Positions 1 to 6,407 of a DNA stretch of 9,276 bases are shown in pieces. Numbering within the stretch: position 1 is the stretch's first letter; each line of letters begins with the position of its first letter. The position numbers were made by a program, and so were the translations under genes. The notes under the pieces are model-generated. The model had not been told where the DNA came from and ran no database searches. It saw nothing but the letters and a program-made list of their open reading frames with translations. Source of the stretch: JBBQER01 sp052148155 (GTDB lineage Bacteria; Actinomycetota; Acidimicrobiia; IMCC26256; PALSA-610); the NCBI GenBank assembly GCA_052148155.1, contig JBKQIY010000200.1, forward strand, positions 1 to 9,276, in the 5' to 3' direction.

Positions 1-11
1 ATTGACGCTCG

Positions 12-146
12 TCACATTACAATTTTGTGGGAATCAATTATTATATGGAGGGGGACTATGCAGCCGGCTAGCCTATTGCAGTACTAGCGGTGGGTCCGCC
101 ACTTATAAGTTATTTGTGTATGTACCAGTATAAGTTTGTAATGTGA
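12..146. repeat. Low-GC segment bounded by 11-bp inverted repeats (possible mobile-element remnant)
   Basis: The arm TCACATTACAA at 12-22 is matched exactly in reverse complement by TTGTAATGTGA at 136-146. Two more pairs (25-26 with 132-133) extend the match after a 2-bp mismatch. The enclosed DNA holds a 10-bp perfect palindrome ACTTATAAGT (101-110), a direct repeat TATAAGTT (104-111 and 129-136), a GCGG/CCGC hairpin (87-99) and one strong Shine-Dalgarno-like run. Bases 1-180 are 41% G+C by my count, against roughly two-thirds elsewhere, and no long reading frame with coding character is present. The layout resembles a small non-autonomous element or the edge of an insertion. I see no target-site duplication next to the arms, so the inverted repeat could also be a regulatory or chance structure in AT-rich DNA. 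Confidence 0.35.
58..87 (+). other. Nine-codon mini-ORF behind a strong Shine-Dalgarno run
   Basis: The purine run GGAGGGGG at 47-54 lies just upstream of an ATG at 58, with the GGAGG core 6 nt away. It is followed by nine sense codons (MQPASLLQY) and TAG. The ribosome-binding signal is better than that of most genes in the window. It could be a leader peptide, the start of a gene destroyed by rearrangement, or chance. No gene follows it on the plus strand within reach, so a leader role has no visible target. Confidence 0.15.
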
Positions 147-173
147 AATCACAGTATTTAAGCTCAATTGGCA

Positions 174-884
174 CTACAGCTGTGTGAGTTCCGCTCGGGC
201 ACCGACGAACACTGGACGCCAACCACGTCCGGCTCTGGTCAGTAGGAACACGCCGGAGACGATGACGGAGATCGCGCCGGCGACAGTCCAAGTGACGAAG
301 ATCCCCAAGGCTCCCGCTCGGACACCGAGCATGACGGGCACTGCAAGCAGGACAATCTTGGTAACGCCGAAAATTGCATTACGGCTCAACATGTGGCTCG
401 CGGTACGTTCGGCGATGAAGGCGTAGTCGAGGATCGTGGCGGCCGTCCACAAGGCCACCCCGATCGGGAACAAGATCAGCCAGGCCGGTTGCCGTCCGAC
501 GTTGTGCAGGTCCGACGCCAGGACAGGCAACAACAGCGCGGCGACCAACCCGCCAACGAGCCCACTGGCCAAGCCGACCGTAACGGCCGTCGTGAGGGTC
601 AGCGACCAGTCTCGTCCCGATTCGCGTTGCGGCAGCCGTGTCACCAGAGCCGTGTGGAGGCCCGGATTCGTGGCCAGCGATGCGAGCGTCATCGCTGACA
701 ATACGGCCGTGGCCAGCCCGATCGCCGCGGCGTGAGCAGTTCGAGCGGCGGCGGTCCAGTACACGTATCCGAGGAGGCCATTAATCACAGTTGTCGCCAT
801 CAGCATTGCACTGTTGCGAACGAGCGAATCCTGGCGAAGTCGCGCGGCTCGTTCGGCGATCCGCGCTTGATGGCGCAACGCCAC
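174..884 (-). CDS. Wzx/MOP-type polysaccharide flippase, N-terminal half only
   Basis: This membrane protein resembles oligosaccharide-lipid flippases (Wzx/RfbX/MOP), which move lipid-linked repeat units across the cytoplasmic membrane. A basic, amphipathic N-terminus leads into TM1 with the family-like stretch RNSAMLMATTVINGLLGYVY. About six hydrophobic segments follow (roughly residues 24-46, 53-72, 93-120, 132-153, 168-186 and 190-218). The protein stops at about 236 residues, whereas the family usually has 12-14 membrane segments and 400-500 residues, so only the first lobe is present. The stop lies where base composition falls to 41% G+C. The start is uncertain: GTG at 884 is the first usual start past the upstream gene, with no clear ribosome site. 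The ATG at 931 that overlaps the upstream stop (ATGA) is one frame off, and the first in-frame ATG is at 806. It is the last gene of the leftward unit. It is probably a truncated gene, possibly non-functional. Confidence 0.6.
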   Translation of the reverse strand: MALRHQARIAERAARLRQDSLVRNSAMLMATTVINGLLGYVYWTAAARTAHAAAIGLATAVLSAMTLASLATNPGLHTALVTRLPQRESGRDWSLTLTTAVTVGLASGLVGGLVAALLLPVLASDLHNVGRQPAWLILFPIGVALWTAATILDYAFIAERTASHMLSRNAIFGVTKIVLLAVPVMLGVRAGALGIFVTWTVAGAISVIVSGVFLLTRAGRGWRPVFVGARAELTQL

Positions 885-927
885 GATATTCGTCGGTCGG
901 TCGACCCAGTCGGAGAACAGTGAGTGT

Positions 928-1797
928 TCATTGGGCAGCGCAGGTCTGGACGGAAGCCGAGCTGAACCACAGGTCGACGAAGATCGGCTGGTGGTCGGGG
1001 GAGCGCGCCTCGACCCGCAATCTTCGGGCACATCCGTCGGCGATCACTACGCCGGTCAGCGTCCCACTCCAAAGTCCGTGCGCCGGTACCTGCACGGTTC
1101 GCGGTGACCACGCGCGCGCGCCGTCGGGTACGCCGGTCAGCGAAAACCGCTCCGCGTGTGGCGAAGCATTGGTAACGGTGACCGTGACCCGAAGCAGTGA
1201 TGACGAGTCAACGGTCACGATCTTGTCGATCTGCGCGTTGGCGCCGGTGAATGCGATGCTGGCGTAGGGCCCGGGTGCTTGATGAGGAGCGAGGGCCCAG
1301 GTTCCTGCCAGCAACGCCGCCGCCGCCGCGACCGTAACCAGCACCGCGACGACGCTCAAATCGGCACCTCGCACGCGTACTGAGCCGAGGTCTTCAGCGT
1401 TGCGCTGGAAACGCTTGCGCATCGCTCCATCGCGGACTGCGATGACGGCGGCACACAAGAGGAGCAACGCATCAACGGCGACGATCACCGCCGAGTGCGT
1501 GATCTTGAACTGCAGAGCAGCGATCAGGAGCACGAGCAGTGGGTAGCACGCCAACGTGATCATCACCGTGAGCGCGAGGCGCAGGAGCGGTTCCAACCGC
1601 AGGTCGATGCGTAATATAGAGAGCATCGCCCATCCCGGTATCACGAGAGCGAGCGGGACCCCGAGGACGCCCCGCGCGACGCCCGCCGGTAACAGAGCGG
1701 TCGCGGTCAGGCAGGCGATGGCTGCGATGATGGCGAGCGCGGACGGAGCCGCCTGCTGGACTCGGAAGGTTCGCGTCAGAGATCTGGGGGCGTTCAC
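928..1797 (-). CDS. DUF1616-like membrane protein with extracytoplasmic C-terminal domain
   Basis: The protein is predicted at 289 residues. Five hydrophobic segments occupy roughly residues 18-36, 39-60, 70-95, 103-118 and 146-168. They include the VLGVPLALVIPGWAMLSIL stretch typical of DUF1616 membrane proteins (LGLPFVLFLPGY-like). A basic loop (RDGAMRKRFQRN) follows the fourth segment. The remaining ~110 residues are Thr/Val-rich and look like a beta-sandwich facing outside the membrane. The start is the GTG at 1797, whose GTGA overlaps the TGA of the preceding gene, indicating translational coupling; the frame stays open further upstream only as a shadow of that gene. Proteins of this family occur in polysaccharide and glycoprotein loci, but their biochemical role is not established. 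The family call rests on recognition by eye, and the function is unknown. Confidence 0.68.
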   Translation of the reverse strand: MNAPRSLTRTFRVQQAAPSALAIIAAIACLTATALLPAGVARGVLGVPLALVIPGWAMLSILRIDLRLEPLLRLALTVMITLACYPLLVLLIAALQFKITHSAVIVAVDALLLLCAAVIAVRDGAMRKRFQRNAEDLGSVRVRGADLSVVAVLVTVAAAAALLAGTWALAPHQAPGPYASIAFTGANAQIDKIVTVDSSSLLRVTVTVTNASPHAERFSLTGVPDGARAWSPRTVQVPAHGLWSGTLTGVVIADGCARRLRVEARSPDHQPIFVDLWFSSASVQTCAAQ

Positions 1798-4157
1798 GGC
1801 GTGGTCGTTCTCGAGGTTGCTGCGTTGAGGGCTGCATAGTCGATGCGGTAGATCGCAAGATTGTCCGAGTTGTAGATCTGAATAGCCCAAGGGAAGTACC
1901 AGAACTTGTCGATTGCTTCTTGTCCGCTTGGCTGCAGCACGATCGGTTCATCCGGCTCGAAGTAGACGCCAATGAACGGCTTGTCGACCGCTATGCGGCG
2001 GTCGACAATGACGAAGTCGTAACCGGATGTTTCCATCTGATTCAGCAACAGAGCCGGCGGTCTGGTCTTGTCAAAGAACAGTTCCCAGATCTTGAATCCG
2101 TTCGAGCCGGCCGCCGTGGTGTCGCGGCCGTAGCCAGCGATAGCGATTCCGGAATATCGATCTGTGATGACCTGTCGTCCGGTGCCGAAGTTTTCCTTGA
2201 ACCAGCTCGTGAGACCGAGTAACTCATCGTTGAGCGACCGGCTGTCGGAACCGAAGATGTACGGGCCGGGAAAACGGTACGCGACATTGAGTGACGTGGT
2301 CGTGTTGCCGACCCACGTGATCAAGAGCGCTCCCACAGCACACAGCATCACTGCGGCGCGGACGAGACGCGGACGCGTTTTCGCCGCTCGCCAGAGCGAC
2401 GCGGCCGTGACCGCGGCGATCATCGCAAGCCCCAAGGTGGAAAAGCCCCAACTGCGCCGTGCCCCCTCGTTACCAGACGACGAGAGGAAGAACGGGATCG
2501 CCACGAAGTACAGCAAGCCAAATCCGCACAACCCAAGGGTCATCGGGCGCAGCGAACGCCAACGACCCTTGCGATAACGCACGACGCCCACGCACGTCAC
2601 GATGAACGCGATCACCGGCGCGAGCCATGCGGCGAGCTTCTCGTACCAGGGCGCGAGGGAGCCCTGGAACAGAGCCCGCCCGCTATGTTCATGTTTCAAC
2701 AGGCCCAGTACCTGCGAGATGCCGCCGCTGATGTACGGCGAGAAGTAGGCGACGACGCTTCCTCGGGCGACTGTCACGAGCCAGAGCACTGCGGCACTCA
2801 ACGTCACGAGGGCGATGATCCATGCCGTCCGGCGGCGCTTTCGGTACCCGGGATCTGCCCGGCCGGTCACGGTGACGCAGACGGCGACGATCACCAGAAC
2901 AATGGCAAGAATGTAGCTCGTGAGGTGGTGGATGGTCACGCACGAAATCGCCAACAGCATCGCGATCGAGCACCACGCGACGAGACGGGCCCGCTGAGAT
3001 TGTGACTCCTGTTTCAGTGCCATCGCGGTCGCGGCGAGAGCCCACAGAAAAAAGACGATCGCGATCGATTCGTACGAGTACTGCGAATCGAAGAACATAA
3101 AGCTGGGATTCATCGCGTAGACGATTCCGACGAACGCGGCCGTCCGGTCGGACCCCGTCAAGGCCCGCGCGAGGACATAGACCGCCAGCAGTGCGCAGCC
3201 GTGGGTCACGAGCACGAGTAGCTGGCCGACTCTCCAAGTCGACAGACCGGTGATCTCGACGATCGTTGCGGTCATGGCGTGCAGCCCGGGAAAGTACTGA
3301 ATGATCGGGATCAGCGGATTTGGTTGGAACAGCCGTCCGTGCTGGACGAGCTCGTCGGCCTGGCGCCAGTGAGCAATCTCGTCACTGAACAGCGGCATCG
3401 ACGGGTCACGAAGAATCTTCGGTATATAGCTCCACATTCCGAGGAGGGCCAGCAGCGTAAGGCGCGTCTGAGTCGAGCTTGTCCGCGCGCACGCAGCGAG
3501 GCTCGCCGGCAACGCGAACGCAAAGAAGCCAAGCCAGAACACGAGAAAATACGCCTGACCTCCAGTGCTCGTGTCGGCAAGCGAGAACGACCAGACCAGC
3601 AACGGCACACCGATCACGAGCCCAACCCAAGGGCTCAGGCTCAGCACCCGCCGAAACGTCTTCGGCGACGCTTCAGGCACTGCGCCCGCCGTGTCAACAG
3701 CCGTGACCGTTGCATCAACCAACGCTCCGGCAGGGTTCGGCGATCGCGTCGCCAGGCGCCACCAACTCCCAGCAAGCAACGACCACGCAAGGACGCCCAG
3801 CAAAAACACCGGGAAGGACGCCTGACCACCGTTGTTCGAGCCCGCCCGCGAGAACACCCAAAACAGGAGTGCCGTACCGATCACCAGCCCGACCCAAGGA
3901 CTCAGGATGACGACACGGCGAAGCATCCCCGGCGCGGCTTCCGGGACATCGTCCGCCGTGCCCGCGGGCGTCACGGCTGCATCACCCGCACCTCGGGAAA
4001 GGTTTCGTGGGCCAGTCGCCAGGCGCCACCAACTCCAAAAGGGGTCTTTCGTCGCGCCGTTGGATCCACCGTTCCGAGAACCGCCGACGTGGTCCGGCGA
4101 ACGCAGGCGCGGTTCATCCTCGCGGGTGCCAGTCGGATGATCCTTTGCTTGGCGCAT
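1794..4157 (-). CDS. Large GT-C/GT39-like multi-pass membrane glycosyltransferase
   Basis: This 787-residue integral membrane protein has a hydrophilic head (residues 1-42), a tandem pair of 89-residue units each with two hydrophobic segments (43-220), a long multi-pass core, and a soluble C-terminal part from about residue 600. The first loop of the core carries FSDEIAHW with Asp259-Glu260, in the position where GT-C enzymes keep their acidic catalytic motif, followed by FQPNPLIPIIQYFPGLHA, a GT39-like context. GT-C enzymes use lipid-phosphate-linked sugars outside the membrane, so transfer to or polymerisation of a surface glycan is likely; the neighbouring DPM1-like gene could make the lipid-sugar donor. 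The start is ATG 4157, 25 bp after the GT4 stop, with a modest GGCGGGAA upstream. The 3' end overlaps the next gene by GTGA. I infer the family from motif and topology; a Wzy-like polymerase is the alternative. Confidence 0.65.
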   Translation of the reverse strand: MRQAKDHPTGTREDEPRLRSPDHVGGSRNGGSNGATKDPFWSWWRLATGPRNLSRGAGDAAVTPAGTADDVPEAAPGMLRRVVILSPWVGLVIGTALLFWVFSRAGSNNGGQASFPVFLLGVLAWSLLAGSWWRLATRSPNPAGALVDATVTAVDTAGAVPEASPKTFRRVLSLSPWVGLVIGVPLLVWSFSLADTSTGGQAYFLVFWLGFFAFALPASLAACARTSSTQTRLTLLALLGMWSYIPKILRDPSMPLFSDEIAHWRQADELVQHGRLFQPNPLIPIIQYFPGLHAMTATIVEITGLSTWRVGQLLVLVTHGCALLAVYVLARALTGSDRTAAFVGIVYAMNPSFMFFDSQYSYESIAIVFFLWALAATAMALKQESQSQRARLVAWCSIAMLLAISCVTIHHLTSYILAIVLVIVAVCVTVTGRADPGYRKRRRTAWIIALVTLSAAVLWLVTVARGSVVAYFSPYISGGISQVLGLLKHEHSGRALFQGSLAPWYEKLAAWLAPVIAFIVTCVGVVRYRKGRWRSLRPMTLGLCGFGLLYFVAIPFFLSSSGNEGARRSWGFSTLGLAMIAAVTAASLWRAAKTRPRLVRAAVMLCAVGALLITWVGNTTTSLNVAYRFPGPYIFGSDSRSLNDELLGLTSWFKENFGTGRQVITDRYSGIAIAGYGRDTTAAGSNGFKIWELFFDKTRPPALLLNQMETSGYDFVIVDRRIAVDKPFIGVYFEPDEPIVLQPSGQEAIDKFWYFPWAIQIYNSDNLAIYRIDYAALNAATSRTTTP
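3498..4031 (-). repeat. Intragenic tandem duplication, 2 x 267 bp (89 codons)
   Basis: Unit 1 is 4031-3765 (residues 43-131 of the GT-C-like protein) and unit 2 is 3764-3498 (residues 132-220). They align without gaps over 89 residues with 49 identities by my hand count. Both begin WWRLAT, both contain RRV then LSPWVGLVIG, and both carry GGQA before the second hydrophobic stretch. At DNA level a 22-bp exact match occurs at 3748-3769 and 4015-4036, exactly 267 bp apart. Each unit encodes a Pro/Ala-rich acidic linker followed by a pair of hydrophobic segments, so the duplication adds a membrane hairpin. Confidence 0.93.
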
Positions 4158-4182
4158 CAGCAAATTCCCGCCCGCCGGTCCG

Positions 4183-5286
4183 TCACGCGTCGTAACCGAC
4201 CGACGCCGTGCGCTTGAGCACGGACTCGTACAGGGCGTGGGTCTGGGATGCTGTCTGTGGCCAACTCGCCAACGACTGTGACGGCATTCGACGCCCGCGG
4301 GCAGCGGTGATTGCACCAGCCACTTCGTTTGCCGACGCCGCCGGATCGACCAGCGCGGTTGACACGCCCGCAGCGAGCAGCTCTCGATGCGCGGGGATGT
4401 CCGACGCGACGACCGGAACACCTCGCGCCAGCGCCGCCGCGACCGACAGACCGTACGCTTCCAAACGCGAAAGGCTCACGTAGACCGCCGCCGTCGCATA
4501 CCAGCGACCGAGCTCGGCGTCACTTATCCGACCGGTGAACGTGACCGGGTGCGGCGCGGACGAGGCTTGCCGTTGCAATCGACGCAGCTCGGGACCATCG
4601 CCCACAACCACAAGGTGATATTCGCCGCCCAGATACGACATCGCCTCGATCAGTCGGTCGACTTGCTTGTAGTCCTCGAGGCGGCCGACACTCAAGACGA
4701 CCGTGCGTGGCTCCGGAAACGGTTCTGCACGCCCGGGCGAGTCGATCCCGGGTGGAACGATCACGATTCGCGGCGCGGCGTCGGGAAATGCTGACTTCAC
4801 GAGGTCCGCCTCGGCGTTCGAAACGCAGACGATCGCAGTCGATCGGCGAACCAGTCGACGCCCGAGGATCCGATACGGACGGTGCAGAGCGCTCCTGAAT
4901 CGACTCGCGGACGACGAGTGGAAGTGGGGCGTCAGCACGAGCGGCCGCCGGGACCAGGTTGCCGCGAGCGCCGGAAGCCCGTGGTAGTTGTGCGCGTTGA
5001 TCACGTCGTACTCAGAACTTGCGCGGCGCAGGTGGCGGACGAGTCCTGGCGAGAGCCCATAGTGCTGCGTCCGAACCGGAAGACGGAACCTCCTCACGAC
5101 GACGCCCGCTGCGACCGTTTCCAGCGCCGGTAGTCGTCGGTCGGCCGTTTGGGTGCAGACGACCACGGAATCACCGCCCAGCCCCAGCTCTGTTGCCAGG
5201 TTCTGGACGTAGGTCTCGACGCCACCGAGATTCGGCGCGTACGCATTGGTCACGAGAGCCACCTTCACGCCCGGAACCGCCGGCAT
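4183..5286 (-). CDS. GT4-family (GT-B fold) glycosyltransferase
   Basis: This retaining glycosyltransferase of family GT4 has 367 residues, a usual length. From the N-terminus, KVALVTNAYAPNLGGVETY carries the acceptor-side GGxE loop (residues 21-24), and VINAHNYHG and VCVSNAEAD lie in the first Rossmann domain. VPPGID marks the domain boundary. VGRLEDYKQVDRLIEA and VVVGDGPEL bind the sugar-nucleotide in the second domain, followed by SRLEAYGLSVAAALARGVPVVASD. The EX7E motif is incomplete: the first Glu (residue 276, codon at 4461-4459) is present but the second position is Ala (residue 284). It likely adds a hexose or similar sugar to the lipid-linked unit at the cytoplasmic membrane face; donor and acceptor are not predictable. 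The start is uncertain: ATG 5286 is chosen, with GTG 5268 and GTG 5331 as alternatives, and none has a strong ribosome site. It lies between the GT2 gene (85 bp upstream) and the GT-C gene (25 bp downstream). Confidence 0.9.
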   Translation of the reverse strand: MPAVPGVKVALVTNAYAPNLGGVETYVQNLATELGLGGDSVVVCTQTADRRLPALETVAAGVVVRRFRLPVRTQHYGLSPGLVRHLRRASSEYDVINAHNYHGLPALAATWSRRPLVLTPHFHSSSASRFRSALHRPYRILGRRLVRRSTAIVCVSNAEADLVKSAFPDAAPRIVIVPPGIDSPGRAEPFPEPRTVVLSVGRLEDYKQVDRLIEAMSYLGGEYHLVVVGDGPELRRLQRQASSAPHPVTFTGRISDAELGRWYATAAVYVSLSRLEAYGLSVAAALARGVPVVASDIPAHRELLAAGVSTALVDPAASANEVAGAITAARGRRMPSQSLASWPQTASQTHALYESVLKRTASVGYDA

Positions 5287-5371
5287 TGCGGCTCGAGTCG
5301 CCGCGCGACAACGTCGTCGGTCGCTTTGCACGAACCCGGAGCCACGTGAGACAGCATGCGGGGCCCGAGGC

Positions 5372-6163
5372 TCAGTTTGGCCGCAAGCGCTCGGCGAAGA
5401 TCGTTCGTAGAATGCGAATACCGTCGCGGCGAGCGGAGAGGTTCGACACGCCTGACAGGCGCATCGCCTCGAAGGAAGGTACCTCGACGACCCGCAATCC
5501 TTGTCGCGCCGCCCTGATGTTCATCAGCGTTTCGACTTCGAAGCCGTTGCAGTCGACGTGCAAATCGGCGAGACAGGTGCGCCAGAACGCGTTATAGCCA
5601 TAGCAAAGGTCGGTGTATTGAACGCTCCAGAATCGGTTCACGACCGAACCGAGCATGCGGTTCCCGAACTTGCGGATCCGCGTAATATCTGAGGAGCCGC
5701 CGCCCATCGCGAAGCGCGTACCTTTGGCAAAATCGGCGCCGGTTCGGAGCGCAGCCACGAAGCGCGGGATTTCAGCTGGGTCCGTCGAACCATCGGCGTC
5801 GAGCAGCACGATGATGTCGCCGATCGCGGCGGCCATGCCGCACATCACTGCGCGACCCTTACCGGGCCCGGTCTCGAAGACGACGCGGACGTTGCCGCGC
5901 GATGCCTCCGCGATTGCCGGGGTACCGTCGTCCGAGTTGCCGTCGACGACGACGATCTCGCTCACCCACGCAGGGATTCGCTCGATCACGCGCTCGATGT
6001 TCGCGGCCTCGTTCAGCGTTGGGATGACCACACTGACCGTCGGAGGATCGCTGCGATCCGGGTCGTGTAGCGCATGCACTCCGTGCTTCGCAGCCGTCAG
6101 ACCATTCGCGCTCGGACACTTCATTACTACGGGCGGAGCAAGTCCGGTCGAAATCGCTTCCAC
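5372..6163 (-). CDS. GT2-family, DPM1/dolichyl-phosphate-sugar synthase-like glycosyltransferase
   Basis: This GT-A fold, family 2 enzyme has 263 residues. VSVVIPTLNEAANIERVI opens the domain (about residue 43), VVDGNSDDGT contains the nucleotide-contact Asp74, and TGPGKGRAVMCG precedes LLDADGST, whose DAD (residues 122-124) binds metal and nucleotide sugar. The C-terminal FEVETLMNIRAARQGLRVVEVPSFEA is typical of DPM1-like and related polyprenyl-phosphate sugar synthases. The likely role is transfer of a sugar to polyprenyl phosphate or an early lipid-linked intermediate on the cytoplasmic face; the sugar is unknown. No membrane anchor is seen, and about 40 non-conserved residues precede the domain. 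GTG 6163 is chosen because GGGGAG lies 7 nt upstream; ATG 6124 is an alternative without such a site. It is the first gene of the leftward unit, downstream of a candidate promoter at 6267-6238. Confidence 0.87.
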   Translation of the reverse strand: MEAISTGLAPPVVMKCPSANGLTAAKHGVHALHDPDRSDPPTVSVVIPTLNEAANIERVIERIPAWVSEIVVVDGNSDDGTPAIAEASRGNVRVVFETGPGKGRAVMCGMAAAIGDIIVLLDADGSTDPAEIPRFVAALRTGADFAKGTRFAMGGGSSDITRIRKFGNRMLGSVVNRFWSVQYTDLCYGYNAFWRTCLADLHVDCNGFEVETLMNIRAARQGLRVVEVPSFEAMRLSGVSNLSARRDGIRILRTIFAERLRPN

Positions 6164-6170
6164 GTCGGTT

Positions 6171-6176
6171 CTCCCC
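6171..6176 (-). promoter_or_regulatory. Shine-Dalgarno site supporting the GTG 6163 start
   Basis: GGGGAG on the minus strand sits 7 nt before GTG 6163. It is the only good purine-rich site near the candidate starts of the DPM1-like gene and therefore decides that start over ATG 6124. Confidence 0.5.
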
Positions 6177-6237
6177 ACACATACACAGACCGCCCGTGGC
6201 CTAGTAGGCACCCTCCGCGTTTTTCAGGACCTGCGGC

Positions 6238-6267
6238 AGACTATGGAGTCTCGGGGACCCGTGTCCA
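6238..6267 (-). promoter_or_regulatory. Candidate sigma-70-like promoter for the leftward unit
   Basis: On the minus strand TGGACA (6267-6262, five of six matches to TTGACA) is separated by 18 bp from TAGTCT (6243-6238), which keeps the T, A and final T of the -10 consensus. Transcription would start near 6231, giving a leader of about 68 nt before GTG 6163. The -35 element lies in the left arm of the inverted repeat at 6259-6280. Support is from sequence pattern only. Confidence 0.35.
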
Positions 6268-6280
6268 CTTCTTGACACGG
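6259..6280. promoter_or_regulatory. Inverted repeat (7-bp arms) in the divergent intergenic region
   Basis: CCGTGTC (6259-6265) and GACACGG (6274-6280) are perfect inverted arms around an 8-nt centre. The right arm carries a perfect TTGACA on the plus strand (6272-6277), and the left arm carries TGGACA on the minus strand, so both directions have a -35-like hexamer inside one palindrome. The plus-strand hexamer lacks a convincing -10 at 16-18 bp spacing (TTCACA at 17 bp). This could be an operator controlling the divergent glycosyltransferase genes, or an RNA hairpin. The rest of 6164-6407 shows only partly repeated GGCGTTT and TTCTGGC words and no gene. Confidence 0.35.
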
Positions 6281-6407
6281 TTAGTGAGCGAGCGTTCACA
6301 GCGCTGACTTCTGGCGTTTACGCGCCGAAAGCAGGCTCACCCCTGATCCCCGCCCCGGCGTTTCTGGCATTCTCTGCGACACACGCCAATCCACCCGGGA
6401 GTTCTCA

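Noticed and set aside
1..180. Complete insertion sequence, CRISPR array or tRNA in the left-edge low-GC DNA
   Set aside because: There is no transposase frame, no regularly spaced repeats and no cloverleaf; only short inverted and direct repeats are present.
885..1031. N-terminal extension of the flippase frame to 1031
   Set aside because: The extra residues are Arg/Ser/Pro-rich and lie wholly or mostly inside the 3' end of the DUF1616-like gene, so they are a frame shadow.
1472..1972. Minus-strand open frame of 166 codons
   Set aside because: It overlaps the junction of the GT-C-like and DUF1616-like genes in a third frame and is Arg/Ser/Pro-rich with no domain.
3279..4217. Plus-strand open frame of 312 codons
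   Set aside because: It lies antisense to the GT-C-like gene, is extremely rich in Arg, Pro and Gln with no recognisable domain, and reflects GC-rich codon structure of the opposite strand. The tandem repeat makes it look internally repeated too.
4158..4421. N-terminal extension of the GT-C-like frame to 4421
   Set aside because: The extension overlaps the conserved C-terminal half of the GT4 gene and has Arg/Cys-rich shadow composition; ATG 4157 fits the 25-bp gap.
5655..6275. Plus-strand open frame of 206 codons
   Set aside because: It is antisense to the DPM1-like GT2 gene, has low-complexity Ser/Thr/Ala composition and no family resemblance.
6272..6300. Complete plus-strand sigma-70 promoter from the perfect TTGACA
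   Set aside because: The -35 is perfect but no acceptable -10 lies 16-18 bp downstream (TTCACA at 17 bp matches only two positions), so I report only the dyad.
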